The notes: a model not told the origin generated them from the letters alone. 64,000 bases of DNA from JAHBXE01 sp044222195 (GCA_044222195.1 JBGANS010000005.1:186001-250000), one strand, 5' to 3'. Positions 40,681 through 50,295 are shown, numbered from the stretch's first letter. Program-made: numbers and translations.

Positions 40681-42159
40681 CTACTTCCTCACACACACGT
40701 TCTTGGGCTCGGTGAAGAACTTGATTGCTTCCATACCGCCCTCGCGTCCGACGCCGCTCTGCTTCATACCGCCAAAGGGCGTACGCAGGTCGCGGACCAT
40801 CCAGCAGTTCACCCAGACGATGCCGGCGTCGAGGTTCGCTGCGATACGCTGACCCCGATCGGGGTTTGATGTGAACAAGGTCGCGGCCAGGCCATAAGGA
40901 GTGCCGTTGGCGAGCGACAGAGCGTGGGCCTCGTCACGGAAACGTTGAACCGTTACGACGGGCCCGAAGATCTCTTCCTGCTCGACGCGGCATGTGGGAT
41001 CAAGCCCGGCGATGACCGTTGACTCAAAGAAGTAGCCATTCCGACAGCGTGCCGAGAGCGAGGCCGTTGGCGGCGGGCCGCCGCCGCACAGGATCTTGCC
41101 GCCAAGCTGGCGAGCGAGTTCGACATAGGACGAAACTTTGTCGAGCTGGGAACGATTGACCAGGGCGCCCTGCTGGGTCGACTCATCCAACGGATCGCCG
41201 AGCTTCAGGGCCCGCACACGCTCGATGTATGCGGCGATGAAGCGGTCGTAGATCGAGTCGTGCACCAGGAGCCGCGAGCCGCACAAGCACACCTGGCCCT
41301 GGTTGGTGAAGCCGGCGCGGACGGCGGTCGTGAGCGCGGCGTCAAAGTCGGCGTCATCGAACACGATGAACGGGTTCTTGCCGCCCAGTTCGAGGGAGAT
41401 GCGCTTGAGCATCGAGCCGGCGTTCTGAGCGATCCATTGGCCGACCTTGGTCGACCCGGTAAAAGAGATGGTCGGTACATCCGGGTGGCGGATGATGGCC
41501 GCGCCGCACTCGGAACCCAGCCCGTGGACGATGTTGAGGACGCCCGGAGGAAGGCCCGCCGTGATGGAAAGTTCGCCCAGCATCGCGGCGGTGGTGGGGG
41601 TTACTTCTGATGGTTTGCAGACGGCGGTGTTGCCGGTCGCGAGAGCGGGGGCGATCTTCCAGGTGAGCAGGTAGAGCGGGAGGTTCCAGGGGGAGATGAG
41701 CCCGGCGACGCCGCGCGGGTGTCGCAGCGTGGTGTTCAGCGCCGGGATGCCGCCGGGTGTTCCCGCGCCGTCGAAGTCGAACGACTCGGTGGGGACCCGT
41801 TGAACCGCATCGGCAAAGAAGCGGAGATTGGCGGCGGATCGAGGGATATCGACCGATCGTGCGAGGGCGATGGGCTTTCCTGTGTCGATCGATTCGGCGC
41901 GGGCGAGCGGCTCGAGGTTGGCGTCGATGAGGTCTGCGAGGCGGAGGAGCAGTTGGGAGCGGGTCTGTGGGGGCGCGCTCGCCCAAGCCGGGAACGCCGC
42001 CGATGCGGCTGCAACCGCGGCCTCAACATCCTCCGATCCAGAGGCGGGTGCGCGAGAGTGAACAGAACCCGTCGCGGGCTCGATGAGATCGAGGTACCTT
42101 CCATTGACCGGCGAAACGGCGCGGCCGTTGATGAGGTTGTTCAGGTCGCGAGCGGGCAC
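40681..42159 (-). CDS. 2-aminomuconic semialdehyde dehydrogenase
   Basis: 492 residues from a GTG start at 42159. Aldehyde dehydrogenase with the Asn motif SPWNLPLYLLTWKIAP, cofactor motif GNTAVCKPSEVTP, FTGSTKVGQ, catalytic Glu in LELGGKNPF and catalytic Cys in NQGQVCLCGSR. The C-terminal WVNCWMVRDLRTPFGGMK segment is typical of the 2-aminomuconate / 2-hydroxymuconate semialdehyde dehydrogenase branch rather than general ALDHs. It oxidises the ACMSD product to 2-aminomuconate. First gene of a leftward pair with the RidA gene, convergent with the rest of the kynurenine cluster. Confidence 0.9.
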   Translation of the reverse strand: MPARDLNNLINGRAVSPVNGRYLDLIEPATGSVHSRAPASGSEDVEAAVAAASAAFPAWASAPPQTRSQLLLRLADLIDANLEPLARAESIDTGKPIALARSVDIPRSAANLRFFADAVQRVPTESFDFDGAGTPGGIPALNTTLRHPRGVAGLISPWNLPLYLLTWKIAPALATGNTAVCKPSEVTPTTAAMLGELSITAGLPPGVLNIVHGLGSECGAAIIRHPDVPTISFTGSTKVGQWIAQNAGSMLKRISLELGGKNPFIVFDDADFDAALTTAVRAGFTNQGQVCLCGSRLLVHDSIYDRFIAAYIERVRALKLGDPLDESTQQGALVNRSQLDKVSSYVELARQLGGKILCGGGPPPTASLSARCRNGYFFESTVIAGLDPTCRVEQEEIFGPVVTVQRFRDEAHALSLANGTPYGLAATLFTSNPDRGQRIAANLDAGIVWVNCWMVRDLRTPFGGMKQSGVGREGGMEAIKFFTEPKNVCVRK

Positions 42160-42195
42160 ATCGAGAGGATACCGCGGCTGGAGAGCGGAAGGGGC

Positions 42196-43491
42196 CTACT
42201 TCGCGGTGACGGCTGCGCCGTCGCGGAGGTTCCCGGGCCGGAGCACAACCGACTCCGGTACTGTCTTCAAGTCGATCAGTTCAACCAGGTCGCCCTGTCG
42301 CTGCCCAGTCTTGACGATCACGGCCGCGGCTTTGCCGTCTCTAATCGTGAACACGCGTTGAACGCCCGCGAACTCCAAGATGGACGCGATCGGGACGCTT
42401 ACCACGCCGGACTCGGAACGGACGGTGATCGCAGCGCGTGCGAATGCCCCGGGCTTGAGGCGGCCGCTGGCGTTGTCCGCGAGCACTTCGATGTCGAAGG
42501 ACCGCGTCGCGGGGTTGATCGCCGGACTGATGCGGGTGACTTTGCCCGGGAAGGGCTCATCGAATCCGGCGATTTCGATGGCGGCGGCCTGGCCGTTCTC
42601 GACCGCGCCGGAGAATCGCTCGGGCACCGAACCATGGAACTTGACCTGCTGGGCAGCAACGACGCGGAAGAGGACTCGTCCCGGCGAGACGAGTTCCCCC
42701 ACGGACACCATTCGGGAGGCGATTCGGAACTCCGAGGGGCCGTCCTTGCCAAATCGGGGGACTTCGACGCGCGTGTCCTTGAGCACCTGGCGTGCGGTGT
42801 CAACGGCGGCGGCGAGAGCCCGGGCTTCGGCGAGCGTGGCCTTGGCGGCGAGAACTTCGGTTTCGACGCCACGGGCCGCGACTTCTCGTTGGGTGCGGAC
42901 ATCGGCGAAGTCCTGGTCGGCAATGAGCGGGGGCTGTTGATCGTGAAGCCGCTTGGCGCGCTCATAGCGGGCCTGTGCATTGGCGGCCTCGGCCTGCGAC
43001 CGTTGCACGGAAGGGAGGGAGGAAAAGTCGACGTCGCTGGCCGGAACGGAGGCGAGGCCAAGTCTGGCGAGCGTGGCGGAGAGCTGGGCTTCCTTTTCGC
43101 TCAGCATCAACTCCGCATCGCGGGGATCAATCTGGGCGAGCAGGTCGCCGGCACGACGCGTGTCGCCGAGGTCGGCTCCGATGTCGGCGATGCGGCCGGA
43201 CACTTTGGCGGAAACCGCGACATCCTCGAGCGCGAAGAGTGTTCCGGTGACTTCCACGGTTCGGGGCATGTCTATTCGTTGCACGGCCGCCAGGGTCACC
43301 GCCACAGGTGTCGAAGCGGCCGGCGGCGGTGGGCTTTGCGCCGTTCGCTTGCACCCCAGGGTCAAGCCAACGATCGCGATCAACGCCAGGGCACCAGCGA
43401 ACCGTTGTGGCGCTGAGCACCATGCCGAGGGTCTCCGGCGGTCGCCCGAGCCGCCAACCCCGCCGTGTGTCCGAGCCGCCGTTGGTGTCAT
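42196..43491 (-). CDS. RND efflux periplasmic adaptor (membrane fusion protein)
   Basis: 431 residues. After a basic N-terminus the signal segment ends in a lipobox (IAIVGLTLGCKR, Cys47). The adaptor pattern follows: a first barrel and lipoyl half (EVTGTLFALEDVAVSAKVSGRI), an alpha hairpin (about 130-235, ELMLSEKEAQLSATLARL and AKATLAEARALAAAVDTA), a second lipoyl half (RMVSVGELVSPGRVLFRV) and a final membrane-proximal domain. The ATG at 43491 and the TetR start at 43582 are divergent across a 90-bp gap. The outer-membrane and pump genes lie on the other side of the TetR gene on the opposite strand, an uncommon split. Confidence 0.87.
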   Translation of the reverse strand: MTPTAARTHGGVGGSGDRRRPSAWCSAPQRFAGALALIAIVGLTLGCKRTAQSPPPPAASTPVAVTLAAVQRIDMPRTVEVTGTLFALEDVAVSAKVSGRIADIGADLGDTRRAGDLLAQIDPRDAELMLSEKEAQLSATLARLGLASVPASDVDFSSLPSVQRSQAEAANAQARYERAKRLHDQQPPLIADQDFADVRTQREVAARGVETEVLAAKATLAEARALAAAVDTARQVLKDTRVEVPRFGKDGPSEFRIASRMVSVGELVSPGRVLFRVVAAQQVKFHGSVPERFSGAVENGQAAAIEIAGFDEPFPGKVTRISPAINPATRSFDIEVLADNASGRLKPGAFARAAITVRSESGVVSVPIASILEFAGVQRVFTIRDGKAAAVIVKTGQRQGDLVELIDLKTVPESVVLRPGNLRDGAAVTAK

Positions 43492-43581
43492 GTCGAACTC
43501 CGGAGCCTATCGTAGACAGGCAACCAATACCGGCCAGTCGGTTTTGGGCGAGGTGGAATTGAATTTGCTGGAGGCCGCCGC

Positions 43582-44151
43582 GTGCAGCGTCCGCATCTGG
43601 AAAAGCTTGGCGAGATCCTGGAGGCGGCAGCCAAGTTGTTTGCGGCTCGGCCGTTCCATGAGGTGCGGCTGGAGGACATCGCGGGGGAGGCCGGTGTCGG
43701 CAAGGGGACCCTGTACGTCTACTTCGACAGCAAGGAAGACCTGTACATCCGGCTGATCCGGGATGGGTTTGCGCGCGTCGTGTCGCACGTGCGGGATGGG
43801 TTGACGCGGGTGAGCGGGCCGCGGGAACAGTTGGGCGTTGTCGCCACGGAACTGGTTGAGTTCGCGTTCAGCTTTCCTGATCTGTACCGGGTGATGCGAA
43901 CGGGTGTGCTCAGCCCGGATTCGGCGGAGCTGCAAAGGTCGCGGCAGGAGCTGGTCGAGCTGGTGACGGGCGTGATTCGGGACGGGACAGCGGCGGGGGC
44001 GCTGACGGACCCGTTCCCGGAGTTGACGGCGCAGTTCATTCTGTCGTTCGTTCGCGGGGCGGCGCTCTATCCACCCAAGGGAATGACCAAGGAAGCGCTG
44101 CGGGAGCACCTGCTGCGGGTGCTCATCCGCGGGATCGGGGCGGCGGCATGA
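43582..44151 (+). CDS. TetR family transcriptional regulator
   Basis: 189 residues from GTG 43582, preceded by CTGGAGG at 8-base spacing. The N-terminal DNA-binding helices are clear (ILEAAAKLFAARPFHEVRLEDIAGEAGVGKGTLYVYFDSKEDLY). The C-terminal ligand-binding helices diverge, as usual for the family. It sits between the divergent adaptor gene and the pump genes, and overlaps the TolC-type gene by 4 bp, so it probably represses both sides of this efflux system from the 90-bp gap. The inducer is unknown. Confidence 0.9.
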   Translation: MQRPHLEKLGEILEAAAKLFAARPFHEVRLEDIAGEAGVGKGTLYVYFDSKEDLYIRLIRDGFARVVSHVRDGLTRVSGPREQLGVVATELVEFAFSFPDLYRVMRTGVLSPDSAELQRSRQELVELVTGVIRDGTAAGALTDPFPELTAQFILSFVRGAALYPPKGMTKEALREHLLRVLIRGIGAAA

Positions 44152-45584
44152 GGAAGCCACGTGTCGGCCTGATGGTGGCGCTGGTGGCGGCGGTTTGGTC
44201 TGCCGGGTGCAAGGTTGATCAGGCGGCAGATGTCGCGGCGTACCGGTCGATCACGGACATCGAAGGTCAACCCACGGGGCATGAGCCGGGGGAGCCGCTT
44301 CCGGTTGTGGAAGCGCTTCAACTCGCCAACGCGCTTAACGAGCGGCTCGCGATCGAGGGGGAACGGTATGTGCAGGTGCTGGCCGAGCGGCAGCGCCGGG
44401 CGGCGGCGCTGCGGCCGACGTTGGATGCGTTCGCGGATGTGACGGTTCGCGACAAGCCCAGTGGTGGGGGTTCGGGCGGGAGCGGCAGCAAGCGTGTGAC
44501 GATGGATGCGGGGCTGACGGCGCAGTACACGCTGCTCACCGGGCAGTCGGACCTGTACGCACTGAGGGCGGCGGATGTGGATATCCGGGCGGGCCGGTGG
44601 CTGTTGCTGGACTTGCGAGAGTCGCTGCTGCTGGAAACGGCGACGGCGTATTACCAGGCGATGCGGGCGGAGCGGCTGGTGGAGGTGCTGAAGTCTTCGG
44701 TGGCGGTGCAGGAAGAGCGGCTGCGGGATGCGACGGCAAGGCAGGAGGTCGGGTTTGTGCGGCCGCTGGATGTGGCGCAGATTGAGGCTCAGCGCGGAGA
44801 CACGCGGGTGCTGCTGCTGGATGCCCAGAGCGGGGCGGCGCAGGCGAGGTCTGCGCTGGTGTTGCTCACGGGTGCATCGGTTCATAACTCGCCGTTGACG
44901 GATGGGTTCGAGCCTGAGACGGTGGTGTCGTCGCTGGAAGCGTTCCTCGAGGTCGGCTACGCGGGGCGGCAGGACTTGCTCGCGGCCATGGGCGCGGCAG
45001 AGGCCGCGCGGCTGCGCGTCGATGAAGCCCTTGGCAAGTACTACCCGACGATTGCGGTGAATCTGGATTGGTTCCTGTACCGTGATAGCAACCCGACCGA
45101 ACTGAACCTGCTTGGGCTCATCAGCATCAGCACGCCGGTCTTTCGCGGGGGGGAGTTGCAGTCGGACCTGCGTGAGGCGTGGTCGGTGTTTCGTGAATCG
45201 GTGCTGCGGCATCAGCTCACGAGGCGGCAGGTGCGGAGCGATGTCGAGCGGGCGTTTGATCGGTTCAGTTCCTCGAACGCCAGGGTCGCCGAGCTGCGGG
45301 CGCAGGTGCGGGCATCCGAGGCTTCACTGCGTCAGGCGGAAGGTTCATATTCGGCCGGTCTGGCGACAAACCTGGAGAGGGTGGCGGCGCAGGATCAACT
45401 GCTCAATGCGCAGCTGCGGTCCGCGAGCGAGGAGTTTGAGCGGAAACTGGCGTACCTGACGCTGCTCCGGGCGTGCGGGCGGTTGTCGGGGGACCTGGCG
45501 GGAGCGGTGATCGAGCGCGTGCCCGGGCCGCGCACGGCGCCGGAATCTCCGTTTGTACGGCGTGAACAGATCGGCTCGAACTAA
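44148..45584 (+). CDS. TolC family outer membrane efflux lipoprotein
   Basis: 478 residues. Signal MRKPRVGLMVALVAAVWSAGC with lipobox (Cys21). The mature protein shows two TolC repeats rich in long helices: FNE.. VVEALQLANALNERLAIEGE with AALRPTLDAFADVTV, and the second half FLEVGYAGRQDLLAAMGAAEAARLRV with KYYPTIAVNLDWFLY and the late SYSAGLATNLERVAAQDQLLNAQ. It forms the outer-membrane exit duct for the RND pump encoded 9 bp downstream. Overlaps the TetR gene by 4 bp. Confidence 0.9.
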   Translation: MRKPRVGLMVALVAAVWSAGCKVDQAADVAAYRSITDIEGQPTGHEPGEPLPVVEALQLANALNERLAIEGERYVQVLAERQRRAAALRPTLDAFADVTVRDKPSGGGSGGSGSKRVTMDAGLTAQYTLLTGQSDLYALRAADVDIRAGRWLLLDLRESLLLETATAYYQAMRAERLVEVLKSSVAVQEERLRDATARQEVGFVRPLDVAQIEAQRGDTRVLLLDAQSGAAQARSALVLLTGASVHNSPLTDGFEPETVVSSLEAFLEVGYAGRQDLLAAMGAAEAARLRVDEALGKYYPTIAVNLDWFLYRDSNPTELNLLGLISISTPVFRGGELQSDLREAWSVFRESVLRHQLTRRQVRSDVERAFDRFSSSNARVAELRAQVRASEASLRQAEGSYSAGLATNLERVAAQDQLLNAQLRSASEEFERKLAYLTLLRACGRLSGDLAGAVIERVPGPRTAPESPFVRREQIGSN

Positions 45585-45593
45585 GGTGCACCC

Positions 45594-48500
45594 ATGCAAC
45601 TGATCGCACAAGTCTGCATCCGGCGTCCGGTGTTCGCGGCGATGCTGGTGCTGGCGATGGTGGTGGTGGGGGGCGTGGCGTTCAGCAAGCTGCTGGTGGA
45701 CCGGCTGCCGTCGGCGGACCTGCCGACGGTGAGCGTGCGCACGAGCCTTCCGGGCGCTTCGCCGGAAGAGGTTGAGACGCAGGTGTCGCAGGTGATCGAG
45801 GAAGCGGTGAACACGGTTGAGGGGATGGAGGAACTGCGGTCGATTTCCGGTCAGGGGCAGTCGATCGTGATGGCCACATTCCGGCTGGAGCGGAATATCG
45901 ACGTGGCGGCGCAGGATGTGCGGGACCGAGTCGCCGCGGCGATCAGGAACCTGCCTGAGGACATCCAGCCGCCGATCATTTCGAAGTTTGATAACGACTC
46001 TTCGCCCGTGGTGACGCTGGCGCTTTCGGGGGATCGGTCGATCCGTGAGCTGACGGAGCTGGCGGACAAGACGATCCGACCGATGCTGGAGCGATCGAGC
46101 GGGGTGGGCGGCGTGACGATTGTGGGCGGGCTCGAGCGGACGGTGAATGTGTGGGTGGATGCGGACCGGCTGGCGGCGCACGCGATCCCGATCACGGCGG
46201 TGCGCGACGCGGTGCAGCGGCAGAACTCGGATGTGCCGGGCGGGAACGTCACGGGCGCGGTGCGTGAGAACGTGCTGCGGACGTTGGGGAAACTGACGAC
46301 GGCGGAGGCGTTCAACGACATCGCGGTCGGGATGGTGGACGGGGTGCCGATTCGCGTGCGGGACATCGGGTACGCGGAAGATGGAACGAAGGAGCGGCGG
46401 TCTTCGGCGAGGCTGGACGGTGCGCCCGCGGTGTCGATCGAGATTCGGCGGCAGTCCGGGGCCAACAGCGTTGCGGTGATCGAGGGTGTGAAGCGAGAGG
46501 TGGAGCGGGCGCGGCAGGAGCTGCCCGCGGGCGTGCGGCTGGAAGTGATTCGAGATCAGTCGTCGTACATCTACGCGGCGCTGCACGAGATTGAGACCCA
46601 CCTGGTGCTGGGGACGATCCTGGCGTCGCTGGTCGTGCTGGTGTTCATGCGGTCGTGGCGGTCCACGATGATCGCGGCGGTGGCGATTCCCGTGTCGCTG
46701 ATTTCGACGTTTGCGGTGATGTGGCTGCTGGGCTTCACGCTCAACAGCGTGACGATGCTGGCGCTGGTGTTGATGGTCGGGATCGTGATCGACGACGCAA
46801 TCGTGGTGCTGGAGAACATCTTCCGGTACGTGGAAGAGAAGGGGATGCGGCCGTTCGAGGCGGCGCGGCACGCGACGGGCGAGATCGGACTGGCGGTGCT
46901 CTCGACGACGCTGTCGCTCGTGGTGATCTTCCTGCCGGTGTCGTTCATGTCGTCGATTTCGGGACGGTTTTTGTACCAGTTCGGCATCACCGCAGCGGTG
47001 GCGGTGCTGGTCAGCATGCTGGTGTCGTTCTCGCTGACACCGATGATGGCGTCGCGGATGCTGAGGGCGGGGACATCGCATTCGGGTGGCGCGGCGTCGC
47101 GGGGCGGGTTCTACGCGCGGATCGACGGGAGCTACACCCGCCTGCTGCGGCTTTCCATGCGGTGGCGGATCGCGGTGGTGGTTCTGGCGGTGGCGGTGGT
47201 GGCGGCGGCGGCGCCGATGTATTCGATTCTCAAGCAGGACTACCTGCCGAGTGATATTGACGAGGCGGAGTTCCAGATCAACGTGAACGGGCCGGAGGGG
47301 TCGAGCTTCGCGTCGTTTGACGCCGCGATGCAGCAGGTGGAGGCCCGCGTGCGAGCGGACCCGGCGGTCAGGACGACGCTGGTGTCCAACGGCGGGTCGT
47401 TCCTCGGGCAGGTCAACCGGGGCGAGATCCACGTGCGGATCGCGCCGCACCATGAGCGGGTGTTCTCGATCTCGCGACTGTGGAGCGCGGCGCTCAAGGG
47501 CAGACCTCAGGACGCGTTCAAGGGCAACTACACGCAGACGGACGTGATGCAGCGGATGCGGCAATCGCTGCGGGGCCTGCCGGGTCTGAGGGTGTCCATC
47601 CGGAACTACGCGGCGTTCAACATCGGCGGGGGCAACTTCGATATTGACCTGGCGATCCGCGGGCCGGAGCTGGTCAAGCTCGCCGAGTACACGGAGAAGC
47701 TGCGTTCGAGGGGGCTCGAGGTCGGAGGGATTCCCGACGCCGATACGACGCTCAAGCTTGACACGCCGGAGCTCCGGGTGGTGATCGATCGAGAGCGTGC
47801 CGCGGACCTGGGTGTGACGGCCGAAGCAATCGGATCGGCCTTGCGGACGCTGGTGGGCGGTGATGAAGAGGTGTCGCGTTTCCGCGATCCGGGTACGAGC
47901 GAGGACTATGACGTCCAGCTGCGGCTGGTCGCGGCGGATCGCAATGACCCGAGCGAGCTTCCGCGGCTGCTGGTGCCGGGGACTCGCGGCGTGGTGGAAC
48001 TGCGCAGCATTGCTTCGATCGAGCCGGCCGCGTCCGCGGCGCGCATCGACCGTCTGAACCGCCAGCGTGCGGCGAACGTCCGCGGCACGGTTGGCCCCGG
48101 ATTTGCCCTGGCGGACCGGCTGGACGCCATGCGGAAGGAAGTCGCGGCACTGAACATGCCAAGTTCGTACTCCCTGCTGGTGCTTGGGCGCGGGCGAGAG
48201 TTGGAAAGGACGTTCAAGGAGTTCCTGCTGGCGTTCGCGCTTTCGGTGGTGTTCATGTACATGATCCTGGCGAGCAACTACGAAAGTCTCGTGCACCCGT
48301 TCACGATCCTGCTGTCGCTGCCGCTGAGCGTGCCTTTCGCGTTCGGTTCGCTCTACCTGTTCGGAGGCTCTCTCAATCTCTACTCAGCGCTCGGGATCCT
48401 GGTGCTCTTCGGCGTTGTCAAGAAAAACGCGATCCTGCAGATTGATCACATGAATCAACTGAGGAACAAGGGAATGCCGCGGGCGGAGGCGATCATTCAG

Positions 48501-48767
48501 GGAAGCCGGGACCGGTTGCGGCCGATCCTGATGACGACGCTGGCGCTTGTCGGCGGGATGCTGCCGTTGGCCCTGGGCACCGGCCCCGGGTCGGAAGAGA
48601 GGCGGGCGGTATCGATCGTGGTGATCGGCGGGCAGATGCTCTCGTTGCTGCTCACGCTCCTGGTGACCCCCGTGGTGTATTCGCTGCTCGACGATGTTGC
48701 ACTCAAAGTGCGTCGGCGCAGGCCCGTGGTGAACGTTGCCGGCGCACCGCTGCCGGAAGCCCACTGA
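45594..48767 (+). CDS. HAE1-type RND efflux pump, inner membrane permease
   Basis: 1057 residues of the AcrB/MexB-type (hydrophobe/amphiphile efflux) class. Twelve membrane segments in the usual 1+5, 1+5 arrangement with two large periplasmic loops. Proton-relay residues Asp400 and Asp401 are in GIVIDDAIVVLEN (TM4). The TM11 region AILQIDHMNQLRNKG keeps the usual pattern. It exports organic toxins with the adaptor at 42196-43491 and the TolC-type protein just upstream. Substrates cannot be predicted. Confidence 0.92.
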   Translation: MQLIAQVCIRRPVFAAMLVLAMVVVGGVAFSKLLVDRLPSADLPTVSVRTSLPGASPEEVETQVSQVIEEAVNTVEGMEELRSISGQGQSIVMATFRLERNIDVAAQDVRDRVAAAIRNLPEDIQPPIISKFDNDSSPVVTLALSGDRSIRELTELADKTIRPMLERSSGVGGVTIVGGLERTVNVWVDADRLAAHAIPITAVRDAVQRQNSDVPGGNVTGAVRENVLRTLGKLTTAEAFNDIAVGMVDGVPIRVRDIGYAEDGTKERRSSARLDGAPAVSIEIRRQSGANSVAVIEGVKREVERARQELPAGVRLEVIRDQSSYIYAALHEIETHLVLGTILASLVVLVFMRSWRSTMIAAVAIPVSLISTFAVMWLLGFTLNSVTMLALVLMVGIVIDDAIVVLENIFRYVEEKGMRPFEAARHATGEIGLAVLSTTLSLVVIFLPVSFMSSISGRFLYQFGITAAVAVLVSMLVSFSLTPMMASRMLRAGTSHSGGAASRGGFYARIDGSYTRLLRLSMRWRIAVVVLAVAVVAAAAPMYSILKQDYLPSDIDEAEFQINVNGPEGSSFASFDAAMQQVEARVRADPAVRTTLVSNGGSFLGQVNRGEIHVRIAPHHERVFSISRLWSAALKGRPQDAFKGNYTQTDVMQRMRQSLRGLPGLRVSIRNYAAFNIGGGNFDIDLAIRGPELVKLAEYTEKLRSRGLEVGGIPDADTTLKLDTPELRVVIDRERAADLGVTAEAIGSALRTLVGGDEEVSRFRDPGTSEDYDVQLRLVAADRNDPSELPRLLVPGTRGVVELRSIASIEPAASAARIDRLNRQRAANVRGTVGPGFALADRLDAMRKEVAALNMPSSYSLLVLGRGRELERTFKEFLLAFALSVVFMYMILASNYESLVHPFTILLSLPLSVPFAFGSLYLFGGSLNLYSALGILVLFGVVKKNAILQIDHMNQLRNKGMPRAEAIIQGSRDRLRPILMTTLALVGGMLPLALGTGPGSEERRAVSIVVIGGQMLSLLLTLLVTPVVYSLLDDVALKVRRRRPVVNVAGAPLPEAH

Positions 48768-48771
48768 ATCG

Positions 48772-49371
48772 TCAGGCGGCCACGCGGATGGCCTCGATCG
48801 CCCAGGCCGGCGTTTCGCTGACGACCTTTCGCACGATGGCGGCGCGGCTGAAGTAGTACAACGCCGTCAGCCCGGGCGCGATGAGCCCGATGACGGCCAT
48901 CCCGCCGTAAAGGCCGTATGTAACCAGGTCGGTGAGGTCGCGGACGAGGGCGTCGGTGGACGGGTCCCCGGTGGAGCCGGCGAGGCTCTTGAGTGCTGGG
49001 TCCCTGAGGGCGGCGGACAGCGAATACGAGGCGTACGCGACGATGACGACGCCGAGCGCGATCTGGTTGAATCCGAGCACGCGCGCACCCCGCGGGTCGA
49101 ATCGCTTGAGCATCGCCCCGCCGCGGAACTCGTTGAAGGCCAAAGCGCACAGCAGGACGCCGAGGGCGAGCGCGACAAAGTCGCCAAAGGCAACGGCCAG
49201 CATGGTGAGCCCGCCGAAGACGGCCAGGGTCCAGGCGCTGGCGTGGGCGACGCCGGCGGCTCGACGAATCTTCTTGCCCCGGGCCTTGGCATCGGCCAGG
49301 ATCTGAAGATCCGCGGCCGAGAGCGGGCTCGCGGCGCGTTCTCTGGCTGCTTCTGGTAGTGGTTCGGGCAT
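48772..49371 (-). CDS. Four-TM membrane protein of unknown function
   Basis: 199 residues from the ATG at 49371. The N-terminal 40 residues are polar and helical (PLSAADLQILADAKARGKKI). Hydrophobic segments fall at about 42-62, 67-85, 100-120 and 145-170, then a short cytoplasmic end (VRKVVSETPAWAIEAIRVAA). No family was recognised. It is convergent with the RND pump (4 bp between stops), so it is not part of that operon. Confidence 0.65.
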   Translation of the reverse strand: MPEPLPEAARERAASPLSAADLQILADAKARGKKIRRAAGVAHASAWTLAVFGGLTMLAVAFGDFVALALGVLLCALAFNEFRGGAMLKRFDPRGARVLGFNQIALGVVIVAYASYSLSAALRDPALKSLAGSTGDPSTDALVRDLTDLVTYGLYGGMAVIGLIAPGLTALYYFSRAAIVRKVVSETPAWAIEAIRVAA

Positions 49372-49827
49372 GTTCACCACCGACCTGTATCGGTTGCCCG
49401 GCGGGACCGGGCGATGGGCAGTGACGAAAGTGATTCGCGCGGCGTCCGACCATGGTCGGGTTTCATGTCGGAAACCTCACTCTAGCGCGGGGAACGGCGA
49501 AACGTGGAATGTACCGACCGTAACTGGCTTGCAAGAGCCCGCGACGGCGCCTGAAAGCGCCCGCGGAACACCTCTCCGGAGGTCCGGCTGATTGAGGCCA
49601 TGGCGAAGGGAGTCGTCGAGTCACTGAAGCAGGGCGCATAGACGGTCCGCGTCGTCGCGCTCTGCCAATCCTGAAGTGACTTCCGGCGGGTGGCGAATTT
49701 CAAGGGTCTCGCGGTCTGGGGCGGTTGTTTTGTGAATTGTCTGATGGGGGCAGGGGTGTTTGTGCACGTGTCGAGCAGAGAAGGGCCGCGGTCGGCCCTC
49801 TCGCCACCCACCTGAAAGGGGCTCGAC
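49372..49827. other. 456-bp region without a supported gene
   Basis: No convincing coding frame. Near the right end a hairpin AGGGCC (49782-49787) with GGCCCT (49794-49799) sits just upstream of the ribosome site for the next gene. A short palindrome ACCTC-TCCG-GAGGT lies near 49570-49583. Base composition here is no longer G-rich as in the block before 48.8 kb. Confidence 0.5.
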
Positions 49828-50232
49828 ATGACTCATGGCACGCCTGAATCTCGGCTCGGCAACATCCCTTCCAATGGCGTAACGCGGACGTTTCTCATGC
49901 TCATCATTCTGTTCGGCCTCGCGGACCTGCTCCTCACCGTTCACGCGATGCGCACCACCGGCATGTACGAAGACAACCCGCTCGTCATCTGGCTCATCCG
50001 GAATACCAACTCGCCACTGGCGCTGATCGCGTTCAAGCTCAGCACCCTGGCGGTGGGTGTCGGCCTATTGCGCCGATTCCGGTACAAGGCTAGTGCCACA
50101 ATCGGCGCCGGTATTGCTGCCGCGGCTCTGGGCGGTGTTCTGGTGATGTGGCTGTTGTACTACCAGAGCCTTGACGGGCTCGACCTGAACGCGATCGTTC
50201 CGCTTGACGAGTCAAACTGGATTCGCCTGTAG
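49828..50232 (+). CDS. Small membrane protein, DUF5658-like
   Basis: 134 residues with an AAAGGGG ribosome site 7 bases upstream. Three hydrophobic segments (about 20-42, 62-80, 88-112). The first carries FGLADLLLTVHAMRTTGMYEDNPL, matching the DLLxT...E.NP pattern of the DUF5658 family of small membrane proteins. Function unknown. A hairpin follows about 35 bp after its stop. Confidence 0.65.
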   Translation: MTHGTPESRLGNIPSNGVTRTFLMLIILFGLADLLLTVHAMRTTGMYEDNPLVIWLIRNTNSPLALIAFKLSTLAVGVGLLRRFRYKASATIGAGIAAAALGGVLVMWLLYYQSLDGLDLNAIVPLDESNWIRL

Positions 50233-50266
50233 CGGCAGAACCTTCATCTCACCCGGGCGGGTCAAG

Positions 50267-50295
50267 GGCCCGGCCGTGCATGTGCACGCCGGGCC
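50267..50295 (+). terminator. Hairpin after the DUF5658-like gene
   Basis: GGCCCGGC (50267-50274) pairs with GCCGGGCC (50288-50295), and the inner part (CGTGCA/TGCACG) also pairs. It is followed by only TTT, so termination would be weak. Confidence 0.5.

Noticed and set aside
45345..48296. 983-codon open frame on the reverse strand across the RND pump gene
   Set aside because: It mirrors the forward pump gene, is His/Arg/Pro-rich and has no family motif; long antisense frames are expected at this GC content.
49541..49627. Short frame ending IEAMAKGVVESLKQGA in the gap before the DUF5658-like gene
   Set aside because: No start with ribosome site giving a sensible length and no recognised family; probably chance.
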